From Tolypeutes matacus (taxonomy: Eukaryota; Chordata; Mammalia; Cingulata; Chlamyphoridae): a DNA stretch of 64,000 nucleotides. This document shows positions 24,036-37,769 of this stretch, piece by piece (within the stretch, counting starts at the first letter, position 1; each line of letters opens with the position of its first letter). The stretch is from contig JAKSZT010054307.1 in NCBI GenBank assembly GCA_026826555.1, forward strand, positions 380,259-444,258, written 5' to 3'. Both the position numbers and the translations under genes were made by a program. Below the pieces are notes generated by a model. The model made no database searches. It was given only the letters and a program-made list of their open reading frames with translations, and was not told where the DNA came from.

Positions 24036-26262
24036 TAAAAGATATGGAGAAAATCTTTAGAGTGGCCAGAGGTAGGAAAAATATGTCTTAGTAAAATTCA
24101 CAAGGCAAATCTACCAGAGTATGTTCTATGACCAAACAGAACTAAATGAGAAGTCAATTACAATATATAAGGAAAATAAATAAAATAATAAATAAATAAA
24201 ATGTCTAGAAAATTTCTGAATATTAGAAAAATATATAACATTTAAAATAACCAATGAATTAAATTAAAAAAATCCTAAGGGATATTAGAAAATATATTGA
24301 ACTGAAGGACAATAAAAACACATCAATAGAAATTTATGGGACACAATGAAAAACAGTACAAGTAAGAGGGAAAATTTATTTCTTGAAATTCTTCTATTTG
24401 AAAAGAAAGAAGGAGCCAAATCAGTCACGTAAATTTCCACCTTAAAATATTAGATAGTGAAACATAGCAAAGTAAATGATAAGTAAATATAGGGCTAAAA
24501 ATAATAAAGATGAATCAAAAAACCAATGAAATACGAAACAGTCAAAAATAAAGAAAATTGACAAATCCAAAGGAAGGTTCCTATAAGAGACTAAGAAAAC
24601 AAATAAAATCTTAGTAACTCTAATTGCAAAACATGAAAGTGACAATACTTGCCCCAGGAACACAAGATTGTTTCAACATTCAAAACCCAGTGTAAGATAC
24701 CATATTACAAAATTAACTGAGAAAAGCTATCTGATTACCTCATTAGGTTAAGGAAAAAAAAAAAAAAAAAAAAAAAAAAAAAGCCAAAATTCAATACCCA
24801 TTAATAGAAAAACTCAGTAAACCAGCAATAAATGGAAACTTCCACAACCTGATAAAAGCATTAACAACAACAACAAATAAACTATAGCAAAATTATTAAT
24901 AATGGTGAAAGACTAAATACTTTTTCTCTAGGATCAGAAGGCTAGGGTGGATGATCTCATCACTTCTATTGTACACTGTATTTGAGGTCTTATCTCATAT
25001 AATAAAACAAGAAAAGAGAAATAAAGAGAATATATTTTAGAAATGAAGACTAATTCTTTTTTAAACTCTATTCATAGATGGCATGATTATCTGCATAGAA
25101 AATTCTAAGGAATTCTAAGGAATCACAAAAAGAAACCTACTTGAGTGAGTAAACTCAGCAAGACAACAGAATGCAAGGTCAATATATAAACCAATTTTTT
25201 TCCTTGCGCTAGCTACAAATAATTGGAAATGAAATTTAAAAAGTACAGTTTACAATAATAAACACAAAATACCTAGTAATAAATGTAGCAAAAGATATGT
25301 GAGTCCTCTACGTTCGTGGAATAAAAGATTCAAAAGTGTTTAGACATCCATTCTCCCAAAAATGACTTATAAATTAAAGCCCCAAAGACTTTTGGGCAGA
25401 AATTTATTATCAAATATAAATGAAAATGCAAGGATCTAAAATAGCCAAAATGAGTTTGAAAAATAGGTATAAAGTTGGAGGACTTAAACTCTTGATATAA
25501 GACTTACTATAAAACTAGAATAATAAAGACACTGTTGTATTGGCATAAGTAAATCATATAGGTTAATGAAATAAAATTCCAGAAATATACATATATGATG
25601 AATTGGTTTTTAACAAAGTAGCCAATGTAATTCAATAGGGGAAAAGATAGTCTTTAAAAAAAAGTTCTGAAAACCTGTTAATGATGAATATTTGACTTCT
25701 ACTTCATCCCATACAAAAAATAATTCAAGAAGTATCATAGTCTTATGCATAAAGTCCAGAACCATAAATCTTCTAGAATAACACAGAGGAGCAATTTGTA
25801 AAACTGGGATAGGCAAAGGTTTCTTACTCAGCAAGCAAATAGCACTAAACATTAAAAGAAAAAAATGATTAAATGTACTTTATCAAAATATAAAACTTCA
25901 TCTCTTCAAAAGATATGGTTAATTCAGCCATGAAAAGAAATGAAGTATTGATACATGTTAAATGTTGATGATCCTTGAAAGCATTATGGTCACTGAAAGA
26001 AGCCAAACATAAAATGTTACATATTATATAATTTCATTTATATGAAATATTCAGAATAGATAAATCCATAGAGACAGAGGGCAGATTGGTGGTTGTGAGG
26101 GACTAGCGGAAGGGGTAAATAGGAAGCAATTGTTTAATGCCTAAAGGTTTCCTTTTGGGATGATGGAAGGATTTTGGACTAGATAAAAGTGGTGGTTGCA
26201 CTTTAAATTGGTTAACTTTGTTATGTAAATTTCATCCCAATTTAAAAAATAAATAAAAAGAC
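24036..26262 (+). mobile_element. Old LINE-1, continuation
   Basis: Degraded L1 ORF1/ORF2 in sense, the continuation of the element starting at 16345. It includes a 31-base A-run near 24752-24782 and ends near 26260 with 'tttcatcccaatttaaaaaataaataaaa', a typical old L1 3' end. No usable frame. Confidence 0.7.
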
Positions 26263-26600
26263 ACTGTTAAGGAAATGAAACAGCAAGCCCCACACTGGGA
26301 AAAACTATTCTGAACACATATGTCTGACAAAAGACTTATACCCAGATTATACAAAGAATGTTTACAATTCAATAGTCAGAACAACCCAATTCAGAATGAA
26401 CATATTTGCACAGACATGACACAAAAATATATAAATATTGTAAATAAGCATGTGAAAAAATATTTAATATCATTAATCATCAGAGAAATGCAGATGAAAA
26501 TCATAATGAAATACAAGTTCCCACGAACAAGAATGTCTAAAATTATAAAGGTAGACTGTGATGCAATGGAAACACTCATTTATTGCTCTCATTAGAGTCA
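26263..26600 (+). mobile_element. LINE-1 ORF2 fragment
   Basis: A sense fragment of the L1 ORF2 C-terminal region, with a 91-codon open stretch at 26320-26595 of the 'MSDKRLIPRLYKE' type seen in L1. Truncated at both ends. Confidence 0.7.
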
Positions 26601-26629
26601 AATGATACACTCTTCATTCTGAAGTCTAC

Positions 26630-29400
26630 TTTTTCTGTTATACAGCAACTTAAGGTTTCTCATGATTAAAATTTACTTGTTTATATTTTTCATTCTTTTA
26701 CTTTAAAACTGTTGTATCTTTAAATTTAAGGTGAGTATCTTGGAGACAGCAAATAGTTGGAACTCGCTTTTTTACTCAATATCATAACATCTGCCTTTTG
26801 ATTGGAATGTTTAAGCCTTTTATAGTTAGTGAAATTATTGATATGTTTGGGTTTAATACTACCCTCTTGCTACTACTTATTTTCTATTTATCTCTTCTGT
26901 TCATTGTTTTCTTTTACTTCTATTTTTTTTAGTCTTCCATTTTATCTATATTATTGGCTTATCAGCTATACTTCTGTTATACTTTTTATATTTTGCTTTA
27001 GGATTTATAATATGCATTTTAACTTATCTCAGTATACCTTCAAATGATATTGTATCACTTGACATACAAAGTATGCCACTTAGAATCATATTATTTGATT
27101 TCCCTTGTCTATTGTCTCTATTCTTCTTGTCCTTTGTGCTCTTGTGGTCATATATTTTACTTTTATTCATTTTATAAACACTACAATAGAGTGTAAGGCT
27201 TTGTTTTACATAGTTGATTACATTTTAAAGTTTCTTAAATAGAGAAAAAAGTTTTTCTTGTTTTGAAACTTAGCCTATTGTTATGGGGTGCCTAAGGGTT
27301 GCCTCCTGAGAGCCTCCTTGTTGCTCACATGTGGCCTTTCTCTAAGCCAAACTCAGCGTATGAATGCATTACCTTCCTCCCAGCGTGGGACATGACTCCT
27401 GGGGATGAGCCTCCCTGGCAATGAGGGATTACTAACAAGTGTCAACAGACAATACAACTGGAAAAAGACTCGAATAAAAGGGGGGAAAGGTAAAGACAAA
27501 TGAGTTCATATGGCTAAGAGACTTCAAAGTGAGTGGGAGGTCATCCCAGAGGTAACGCTTATGCACATCTCCATAGGACCTCATAGGCTTCCAATGTGGA
27601 TACACCCCAAACAGTGGGGCTCCTGAGGGCTCTGGAGATGCCCAGGTCCTATATCAGGGTGGACAGCTCCAGAGTTTTATGCCTTATCAGTGGGCTCTAC
27701 TTTGGAATCCTTGCTCCTGAGAGTGACAGAGTTGGACCCAAATATGTCTTCCCTGCACATGATCCATCTGTCCCGTCTATTCAAACCTATATGTGTTGCT
27801 GGAGTTTGTAGGTGTACTTCCAGAGACCATAGTCTTTGGGCTGTGCATGTGCCAGCTGGGCCCAGAATCTCAGTGGAGCTGCAACTCCTACTCTACAGCT
27901 CAATGGACTCACCCTGGACACCTGGTGGGGAGATGATGATGGACAACAGCGATCCCAGGGAATTGAGAGAGTCTGCAGCTGGAGGCAGGATAATCCCATC
28001 CATCTTATCCATGGGATATAAACCCCCTCTCACTTGGAGGTAGAGTGGACATCACCATCTCAGACTCCTCAGGATTGGGGGAAGAGCTATGGACTAGAGT
28101 GGACTTACTGGTATTCTGTTATATACATATTATGATTCAAGCAATGGAAGAAATTACAACATTAATGTGGAGCCAGTGGCCACTGGACACTTTAGGGGCA
28201 GGGAGAGGGAAAAGCAGTTGTAATACAGGGGCTTTTTTGGGACTTGGGAATTATCCTGAGTGACATTGAAATGACAGATATAGGCCATTTTATATCATTA
28301 TATAACATGCAGAACTGTGTGTGAGAGAGTGTGGTCTACAATGCGAATTATGGTCCATGCTTAGTGGCAAAGCCCCAAGATGTGTATATCTATTGCAGGT
28401 GATGTGTCACACTAATGAAGGATGTTTATGTGGGAGGTTGTGGGAGGAGTGGGTGGTGGGACATATGGGAATCCCTACAATTTTTGTGTAACATTTATGT
28501 AATCTAAGTATCTTTTAAAAATAGAAAATAAAATTATTTTTAAAAGTCTTTCTTATTTATCTACATATTAACTATGTGTAGTGCTTTTCATTCTTTTTTG
28601 TTTATCCATATTTATATCTGGTGCCATGTTCCTTCTGCCTGAAGACCTTCCTTTAACATTTCTTACATTACCTATTAACTGCTGACAAATACTTCCAATT
28701 CTTTTTTATCTGAAAAAGTTTTTATTTTGCCTTCACATTTGAAACACATTTTCACTATATACAGAAATCTAAGTTGATGTATTATTTTTCTTTCAGCATT
28801 TTAAACATGTTATTTCATTGTATCCTTGCTTTCATGATTTTCAATAAAGAAATGTGTGGTCAGCCCTCACATTTTTCCACTACAGATTGTGCCTTTTTTT
28901 TCTGGCTACTTTTAAGAATGTCTGCTTATCACTGGTTTTCAGCAATTTAATTATGATCACCCTCAGTGTGGGTTTCTTCGTGTTTATCCTGATTGTGGCT
29001 TGTTGAACTTCTTGCATCTTTGGATTAAAGATTTCATCAAAATTGTAAAAATTCATTAAAATTGTATTTTATTGAAATATTAAATAAGTTTTTTAAAAAT
29101 ATTCTTTTTGGTCCACTTCTGTCCACCTACTCTTTCCTGAACTGCAAGTACATGTTTTCAACTGCTTGATATTGTCTCAGAAGACACTGAAGCTCTATGC
29201 ATCTTTTCATTCTTTATTTTTCCTCTCTCTGCTTCACTTTAGATAGTTTCTATTGCTTTGTCTTCAGATAAATTCATATTTTGTTCTGTAGTATTATTTC
29301 AAATATTGTAATTTTTATCTCGAGGGGTTGTATTTGGATCTTTTTCATATCCTCCATTTCCCTTTTCATTGTGTTCATGTTTTCCTTTACACATTAGCAA
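26630..29400 (-). mobile_element. LINE-1, antisense, interrupted
   Basis: Antisense L1: 26630-27260 matches the ORF2 region ('ggagacagcaaatagttgg', 'tgccttttgattggaatgttt'), and 28550-29400 continues with more 5' L1 sequence. It is split by a sense L1 3' UTR insertion at about 27263-28545. Confidence 0.75.
27263..28545 (+). mobile_element. LINE-1 long 3' UTR, 5'-truncated insertion
   Basis: About 1.28 kb matching the reverse complement of 12640-13190 (3' half) and of 58640-59900. Shared landmarks are 'gacatgactcctggggatgag', 'ccactggacactttaggg' and a 3' end 'atctaagtatcttttaaaaa'. Open frames of 60-117 codons inside are chance frames in UTR. It lies within an antisense L1. Confidence 0.75.
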
Positions 29401-29469
29401 AATAAGTAGAATTTAATAGCTGCCTTAATGACCTACTGTACCAATATGCTTTTAATGTTTGCTAAAGCC

Positions 29470-29800
29470 AATCCCACATCACTAGATTATTGCAAATCCC
29501 TGTGAATTCAAATATCCCTGTGGCAATACATTGAATGTATCCTAATTCCCATTCTGCAAGAATGCAAATCATGCCCAACTATATGCCAAAGTTGGGATTG
29601 AAAAGAAGATATTATTAGGTAGGTCTATAACAACATATAAGTCTCCTTGACCTTGTGGCACTTCTTGTATAGTCTTTAATATAGCTGGTACAGCTGAAGC
29701 ATTCAGAGTAACCACCTTTTTAATCTTAAAAAAAAACACTATTAGTAGCCAGGGAATTTTGACTTTATATACATTCCAGACAAGAATAGTACTCATCATT
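29470..29800 (-). mobile_element. ERVL-like pol relic (reverse transcriptase)
   Basis: Minus-strand translation, with frame breaks, shows a reverse-transcriptase palm segment: a VIDL core (near 29615-29635) followed by an LPQG motif further downstream. This order is typical of endogenous retroviral pol, closest in feel to ERVL. It is interrupted by stops and short, hence non-coding today. Confidence 0.6.
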
Positions 29801-29949
29801 CTAGTTCATGCCACAGACATCCTAGTGTCTGTGGACTTTCTCTTGTCTGGCCTATACATGGAGCATGTTGAAAGTGTCAATGATCAAATGTTCCCAAGAG
29901 CAGTCCTCAGGAACTGCTTGATCGTAATTAGATCATCAATAACCCAGAC

Positions 29950-30720
29950 TGGCTAACTCCGAAGTACATTTTACATTGTCTCCTAGATATCCCCAGTGGG
30001 ATTGAGTCACATTTGCCCACATTGGTAACCTGCTCAATAAGACACCCTTTATTGGCTTCCTTCTCTTCCTTGTTTCACTTCTACACTCACCTACTAATGC
30101 TTAATAGGATCAACTCTCTGATATACTCAGTGCTCTCTAATTCTCGTCTAAGGTTCTGTGTGGGATTGCAAACTAAGGTGTTTGGTATCAGAAGTAATCT
30201 TATGGAGCAAATTCTGGATGGGATTTTGGAACTGGATCACATTCTGGCCAAGTGGTAACAAGAACTCCATTGCAGGTGGTAAGTGAAGTGGTGGCAATCC
30301 CTGGCATGCCATAGTATAATTATTAATATCCTCCCTAGTGGTGAATAGGCAGGGAATATAGATTAAAGAAGATGCACTGGTATAAGTGATAACATCATAT
30401 CTCACTTTAGAGCTATGATGGCATTGGTACTTATAAGAACTGTAGAACTGACTGGCTGTTTTTAACTATACTTGAAACACTTACAGAAGAAACAGAGAAA
30501 CTTAGGTCAGCCAACTATCAAGTCAGAGTATAATGTGAAAGCCAGAAATGTTCCATAACCACCATTGGAAGAAACTCTCATCCCTTAAAACAAATGGGTA
30601 GAATATTCTGAAAATTAGGCATAAAATCTGATGGTATGAAGTTATAAAAGAGGCTGAATTCAGAGGCCCAGAAAATCTTCTATGCTAAAATGAGGACCCT
30701 GAGACCTGAAATGAAGAGAT
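29950..30720 (+). mobile_element. ERVL/MaLR-like LTR end and internal start
   Basis: About 30000-30175 resembles an LTR 3' end ('ggttctgtgtgggattgcaaactaag'). It is followed by 'tttggtatcagaagtaatctt' and 'gattttggaactggatcac', the usual start of MaLR/ERVL internal sequence. Decayed. Confidence 0.5.
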
Positions 30721-31290
30721 CTGTTTGGACAGGAATCTAGAATTCCCAGATAACCTAATTTTTTTGGGCTGGCAGCTATAACCTTCTATACTATGTTCAG
30801 TAGGAGGATTCATAGGACATTCCCTTCACAAAAATAAATAAATGGGTTTCCTTGTATCCATGGGGAAAATAGGATTCCAGAATAGCAGTGGATAGGTGGT
30901 GGCACTTAATCCTCAAAGAAAAGCAGGAACAGAAAAGCAGCCATAAGACCTTGACCTACAAAACTAAAAACTAGGTTTTTTTCTTCTGGAATTCATAGCA
31001 TAAGAATAAATTTACAACAGATATACTTCCCTACAAGAAGTACAGTAGCGTGCTAGTAGAGATGTACCACAAACAAGATCTCCTCCAGTCATGACTGCTG
31101 TGATTAATAGGGAGAATTACTACCTGACTCACATATCTGCCAAGATTTTTCTCTGTCAGATGTAATATGAATTTCTTGCAATGCTTGCAAAGATCTACTA
31201 ACTCTTTCATGATATGAGGATCTCCCTTAACCTGCTGACATTTATAACTTAAGAGCAAAGAAGGAACTCTGATTTCATTTATCTATTTGG
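30721..31290. other. Unassigned intergenic stretch
   Basis: Possibly more ERV internal sequence, but no motif is clear enough to name. No gene seen. Confidence 0.4.
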
Positions 31291-31317
31291 CTCAAATTTA
31301 AGTTAACAGGAAGGAAG

Positions 31318-31480
31318 GTGTTCATAGTTGACTTAATTTTGGAACAGAAAGTAAGAACTTTGATGGAAGGAAATACTAAATATTATAATAATTATAAATT
31401 TCTCTCTCCTTTGAGGTCAGCACAGTGTGAGGTGGACCACACTCATCAGGAGCCTAAATTTAGATTTGTCACGGTTTTGA
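31318..31480 (+). pseudogene. Possible PYHIN promoter relic
   Basis: The text 'agtaagaactttgatggaagg' and 'ctcctttgaggtcagcacagtgtgaggtggac' aligns, with gaps, to the promoters of copies A (about 1276-1372) and C (about 50505-50580). Similarity fades downstream, and no exon 1 with a donor can be found. Confidence 0.35.
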
Positions 31481-31739
31481 ATGCCACTCTTTACAGCACT
31501 TCCTCTTTTGGCTCAGTTTGGCCTGAGATTGTCAGGCCCTGCTGTTAGTCTAAGAAAAGATGTTTCTGATACATTTTTCTGCCCAAACATGACCAAGCCA
31601 ACAGATGTCCCCGCAGCACTTAAAAAATATCCCAAGTACCACTCTTCTATGAAAAAAGGTTTCAGGATTTCAGGAACATGACTATGAGAAGTTTTCTAGA
31701 AAACTTTTCAAAAGCCACTTGATGTACAGAATGTTAGAA

Positions 31740-34700
31740 AGGAGGAACTATTTTGTCTGGTATTACTATAGCTGTAGATGCTCTCTTTATGTTATTTGCC
31801 AGAAATAATTATCCGATTTTTTCCCATTTTTTTAAACTTTTGTTTTCCTTATATATTCGGTGGATCTCTTGTTAACAGTCCTGTAAAGATCATAGTTTCA
31901 TTTTCCAAAAAATCCAATCTGACAGTCTCTGTCTCTTTATTGGTAAGTTTAGTTGTTTTATACATATTATGGTAATAAATAGAAATAATTTTTCTTACAT
32001 TTCATTTTTTATCTCAATTTGAACAGATTTTGCTTCCCTTTACTCCTTTATTGTTTTCTTAACAACTGATCTTTATAGTTTTCCTGTAATAAGGCAGGAA
32101 GTTTAGTGGGTTTTCACTTCCCTGCTCTTGCTCTGTCCTTTGTCCAACATACTGGTATTATCTAGAATTTTACTTCTGTGCTATTATGGTTATTCTTCCT
32201 CTTTTTCTTTAGCCCTAATTTTATTATTTTTAACTTTACTAATTTAATTGATCATGCTTAGCCCCCACTTGGTTTGCAAAAACACCTGGATTTGTTTCTC
32301 TTCTTATTTGAGTACTTCCTATAAAAGTGGGTCCCTGTATTATAAAACTTCAGAAGCCTCAAATGCTTCAGAACAAATGTATTATATCCTGCATAAGAAT
32401 GACAATTTAGCCTCATACAAAATTTTAGGTTCCAATTATTTTACTTTAATACCCGATACTTTAACTGAAACCCTTGGAACATTGTAGATTCTGGAATTGA
32501 AAATCAAGTGTGAGGGGGGTGGATGTGGCTCAAATGGTTGGATGTCCGTCTCCCATATGGAGGGACCTGGGTTCCACCCTTGGGACCTCCCAGTAAAATA
32601 AATGCGCATGGCATGCCCCCAGGCCCTGCGCATGGGTGTGCCAGGCCCCGCTGAGCCACACATCATGATGATGACGTAACAGGAGAGTGACACAAGGGAG
32701 AGCCAAGACGAGAAGTGCCGAAAAACCAGGAACTAAGGTGGCACAGGTGGTAGGACGCCTCTCTCCCACATCAGAGGTTTCCAGGATCTAATCCCTGTGA
32801 AGACAGAAGGAGAAGGATGAGAAGAGAGGGTAGGAAACAGACACAGAGAATTGCCCAGAGAATGGACACAAAACAGCAAAAACGGAGGGGGGTGTTTAAA
32901 ATGGATAAAAAATAAAATAAATCTTAAAAAAAATAAAAATCAAATGTGTCCATATACATTATTTGTGTAAAATACTCGGTTAGAACTGGGCCAACACCTG
33001 GCAATTTAAACACAATATTTCTATAACTAAGGTCACACTAAATGGTATGAATAATGGCTATAAAAAGCTTCACATCAGTTCAGTTAAAGTTTGGCAGCCA
33101 AATAATAATTGACTGATAACATTAAAAAAAAAAGTTTGTAGAGCCTTTGGGATTTTGGCATTAAGAGCAGTGATTTATATACCTGTACCTTACAATATTA
33201 GTCCATTGCCCAGAATTTCTCTGTTAGTCTGAGTCTCATTCCTTGTTACATGAGTCTTTCTCTCTAGAAGTTTTTAGAGAATTCCACTTGTTGGTATCTC
33301 TTTAATTCCATTATAATGTATATAAGTGGGGGTTTCTTTTGCTGTGCAGTTCGGCACACTTCATTGCATTTTGATCTTAAGTCAATCATCTTTCTTTAAT
33401 TCTAGAGGATTTATCTATCTTTTACTCAAATATATTTCCCCTTCTCAGCTTTATTCTGGAAGAGTTATTCATACTGATCTTAACTAATAAATATATGAGT
33501 CTAACTAATAAATATGAGTCTTGTCCATTCCATAATTTATCCCACGTATTGGATTCTTTATTTTGACTACCATATTTTAATTACTGAATATCTCCACTGG
33601 ATTATTTTTTTATTTCTTATGTTTCATTTGCTAATTAAGACTATTTGGCATGCTTATTTTAAAATCATGGCCCATGTACTGTATTAGTTTGGTTCAAACA
33701 GTAAATGTTGTCAGGTTTGCAGTTTTAATTTCAAGGTAGTTTTTGAGGTGGTTTTTTTTTTTTTTAGGTATTTTTACTCATCAGATATCTAGTTAGGTTA
33801 TATTGTAACCTCATATCCCTGTGGAGGTATAAATTACTCTGCCTTGTAAATTCTTTTAGAGGGAAAAGATAAAAATGAAATCTGATTTGGGGTCAGTGCC
33901 ATGGGAATCTTCTTTTTTTCTTTTATAGTACAAATTGATTTATTTAAAGCAGTTATTTAAAAACACAACAAAATAGAGATTATCCTTATAATTATTAATG
34001 CTTTGTTAAACATCAGGTAGGATCTGAGGGTTAGAAATGGTATTGGGTTGGGGGAGCACCTAACCACTTCTAGGCTTTAGATACAAAGTAGTTGATTGCA
34101 TATTAATTTGGCCATTACGTTCTGGGGGTAGTAGTTGGGGGATCAGTAATTGATCTACAGGAAGCTCCTATATAAATCAGATCCATCTAGACTGGGCATC
34201 CTCTTTAAACAAGAAGAGGAGCCCTAGGGCAGAGAGCCCACATGCCATCAACTATGACCTCTGGCTTGTCTGGTGTGGAGAGATTAACTGTGGTTTGGTT
34301 CAAATCTTCTAAGAGAATTATCTTTAGGAGAAGTCAGCTTTCCGGGATGCTAATGCACCAACATCAGGGCTACGGAGGACAGGGGTGAAGAGTGAGTTGC
34401 ACCTGCTTTTATCTGCTGCTCATCCCAGTCTTTTTGCTTTTTCCTGATTTAACTCTTGTGGACACCTGCAGTTGAACCTCTGAAGCCTACATCTGTGGGG
34501 AATGGAAAGCAAAGATTGTCTGAAGGCAGCATGAGGAATACGCGAGAGTAGGATTTAAACAACTTTTCCTTCATCCATTTTCTAAATGAAGCCCCCAGCT
34601 GCTCTCTGCCTCAGGCTACAGTTCCCACGACCACTCCACCCAGCCTTTGCTATAGTAGGGGTTTCTTAAGGATTTTTGCTTGTTTGGTTAGATCTAAAAA

Positions 34701-34980
34701 TCCATATTTCTCTCTAAAGTGTCTCCAGTTTCATTGGGGGCTTAGAGCCAGCAGCCTGTACCGTTTGCCATTTTGGCACAGGTGGCCACAGATGGAGCCC
34801 TTGTCTAGTCATTGCCACCTCAGGCCCACAGTCTCTTCTACTTCAGTGACATACGTGGGCACATCAGACAACTCTGCTTTTCCCATGCACACTGACTTGG
34901 AAGGGACTATGTTCCTCTCGAAGACTTTCTAAGTCTTTACCTGCCTAAACATCCACACCACAATTTTAGGGCTAAATTTT
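31740..34980 (-). mobile_element. Old LINE-1, antisense, probable
   Basis: AT-rich antisense L1-like sequence (ORF2-type landmarks at 31750-32480 and 32950-33900), then a GC-richer part at 34150-34960 that may be its 5' UTR. Interrupted by a composite SINE at 32513-32935. Assignment beyond about 33900 is uncertain. Confidence 0.5.
32513..32935 (+). mobile_element. Composite tRNA-derived SINE (two head types)
   Basis: The first head, at 32513-32610 ('gtggctcaaatggttgg', B box 'ggttccaccct'), is followed by a GC-rich spacer. A second head starts near 32722 ('aactaaggtggcacaggtgg', 'ggatctaatcc') with the body and 'aaataaatctt' tail of the 13614 element. Flanks 'aaaatcaagtgtg' (32500-32512) and 'aaaatcaaatgtg' (32936-32948) are target-site duplications with one mismatch. 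Confidence 0.85.
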
Positions 34981-35455
34981 TTTTCTTTATTTTTATTTTC
35001 CCTTGGTCATTTAAATGGATAGAGGATATATTTAAATTCATAATATTACTCTAATCTTTCCTTAAAGTGATTTGTGACAATATTATTTGCATCCATAGGT
35101 TTTGTGTTGAACAATGAACTTGATTTCCCTGAGAAAACAGGTGGGGGATGACCAGGTGAAGACATAAATCAACTTGGCCAGTTCAGGCTTCTGCCTGAAA
35201 GATTTTCTTCTGGCCCTTAGGAATAAAAAGACAGAGAAGAGTTTTTAATGACTATCTTGGGGGAATTCTTTTATTTCCCAGTTGTGAACTTTTTAGGTGT
35301 TGATGACTCAAAACAGCACCAGAATTCAGAAAAAGTATACACAATTTTAGCATTTCTTTAGATGATTTATTAAAATTCCATCTGCACAGTTTGGATTATT
35401 GAGCATTGTTCTGAGTTGCCTTTATTGGTGATAATAATGTGTGTCCTATGCTGAA
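34981..35455. other. Unassigned intergenic stretch
   Basis: No repeat family or gene recognised before the start of clear copy B homology at about 35460. Confidence 0.4.
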
Positions 35456-35459
35456 ATCC

Positions 35460-36375
35460 CTTAAGAGGGTATTAGTTCACATGAATTGATTACAAAAGTA
35501 GGAGACAAGAAAATAGCTGAGCCATGGTCCTTCCTGCCATGTGTCCTCTACCCACTGACCTCTGGACTGGGGTCTTCTCTGATCCTTCCTAAAGTCACTC
35601 TCTACCCTGTACTTTAAGACCAACTCAATGCATCAACTTAAGCAGCGACCTAAAGCCTGTAAGACAGCTACGAACACAAACAGGTGTTTGTGGAAGTCAC
35701 GACAGATTGGCCTTGCTTTTCCCTTACTTATTCCCCATTTATTTGGTGAAATTATTTAGATGGTTTTCAAATCCTGACTTCAATTCTCTCTTCCATGACC
35801 CACTTTGGATGAAGACAATCTGCTTTCTCTTTAGACACTCTCAGATCATCTACCAAATTTAGCTCATCTTTTGGGAATCTTTTTCAGCCATGGCCTCATC
35901 CTGCCTGCAGATCAGCTGAAGGGTTATCACAGACCATCTGCTGGCTGGTGCCTTTTATTTGACAGCTCAAGGTTTACAGTGCATCTATCCTCATTAACCA
36001 AAAAAAAAAAAATACGTGATAACAGAGTTTATCAGTCCCCCAACCCTTCTTACAAGGCTTCAGTGCTGTGATGCTTTGCAATGTTGTGATATGAGCCCAC
36101 CATTTATTTATCTGTGTATAATCCAAAAAGGCCAGAGTAATCATGAATTTAATCACCAAGGTAATCCAGCCTAGATAATCAAGAGGGCAACTAGTAAAGA
36201 ACACTTTTTGATATGTTATAGCAAAGATCTATATATTCATATGAACTTTGCCTGTCAAGCCCCAGGTTTGTCACCTGTTAATAGCTGGGTGAATGCTTCA
36301 TGTCAATGGGGTGACAAGTGACTTCACAGCAGACTGGTTTCCATCCATGGGGTTCAGTCAAGTATTAGTAACATA
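35460..36375 (+). pseudogene. Copy B: duplicated upstream flank
   Basis: It aligns along its length with 49280-50250 of copy C, for example 'cacatgaattgattacaaaa', 'cagatcatctaccaaattta' and 'ggcctcatcctgcctgcag'. In copy C this block sits about 250 bp upstream of the promoter. In copy B it runs directly into intron 4 sequence, so promoter and exons 1-4 are deleted. Open frames here have no family match. Confidence 0.75.
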
Positions 36376-36379
36376 AACT

Positions 36380-37769
36380 AATATGTTTCTTGCTTTTTTC
36401 TATGCAATTAATGCTTAATTATTAATGCAGACAAAAAAAACATTCACACAAAAAAATAATTAACTTTAAATTACCAAAAATTCCAATATCCAGATTATAC
36501 CATCTATTTCTGTATACCCTTTTGGATTTTCTACTTCATATGAATGAACATTTTTTTCTTAAAATGGGTCACATAATAATTAATATTCTATAACTTATTT
36601 TAATAATTTAACACATTATGTCCTTGCTTTCAAGTCCATAAATAAGGGTGAACATAATTATTTAATGGATTTCAAATGTTCAATTACATGAATATACTAA
36701 AGTTTATTTTTAAAAATAATAATTCCCTATAGATTGACTTTCCAGTATCCCTTATTACAATTGTCTCTGCAATGAACATATTTGTAATTGTGTCCCTGGT
36801 TGTCCTAGTATAGCCTTCTGAGTAGTTGTGCAACTTCTTTCATTTGGTTTCTATACATTTCTTATCAGGTTACATGTCACTATTACTATTGTTATGCTCA
36901 TGTATGTGTCTACTGTTATTAACTTTCATTGAGGGAAAATAGTTCCTTGTGTTAGGATGAATTGGTCATATTGATGATAAGTCAGATCCAAGTAAAGTCC
37001 AGTCATCCACAGGTGAATGCCATGTGTAATCTCCAGCAGGTATACTGGTTCCTCTGAAGTCCATGGCCCACCCTTAGCTCCCACACTTCCTTTTATTTAT
37101 GAGGTAAATTTCTCACTATGAAAGTGGCTGCTGCAACTCAAATGAGCCAGGCCACCGTTTCTCAAATGAGAAAGGAGATTGGAGATAAACCAAAACTGTT
37201 CCCAAATTTCTGTTAGCATGCTGGTTTCCAGGGTCCTGACAGTGAGAAATTCTTTAACAAGAATGCCTGAGACTATTTACATTAAGGGATTTTGGATGGT
37301 TCTATCAGAACGTAACTTTCTCACTTCTTATAACAGAGCACTGTTGCTTGGGAAGGGTTACTGTGAATTGGACACTCAAAAAAGGCCTAGTATATCCTAG
37401 TTTCAACTGAAAATTGATAGTGGTTTGTGAGGGCACTGTTTTCCATTTTCAATGCCATTCTTTTTTTTTTTTTCACTTATTTTTTATTTTCACTTGTTAT
37501 TTAAGTGGTTAAGGGTATATTTGAATTTATTATTTTATTCTACCTCTCTTTTAATACAATTCATGACAAAGTTCTCATCATTCACTGACTTTATGTTGCT
37601 CTTACTGAGGATTATCTGCTCCTGCTGAAAGATTATCTTGCTTAAAATCTGACTTCCACCCTGTTGTCTCCTACCTTATGTCCTCTAATTAAATTTTGCC
37701 AGTTCATAATATTCTCTCCTTTCCTGTTTAACAATCCCTCTCTAGCTCATCCCTAGCTCTAAAAACATG
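36380..37769 (+). pseudogene. Copy B: intron 4 relic
   Basis: Collinear with intron 4 of the intact gene (about 8480-9900) and with copy C at about 61750-62350. Landmarks include 'ttgtgttaggatgaattggtcatattgatg' and 'ccatggcccacccttagctcccacac'. A T-run near 37461-37472 is private to this copy. Confidence 0.75.

Noticed and set aside
27596..28263. Several overlapping 60-117 codon frames
   Set aside because: They lie in an L1 3' UTR fragment and are not kept in its relatives at 12640-13190 and 58630-60725.
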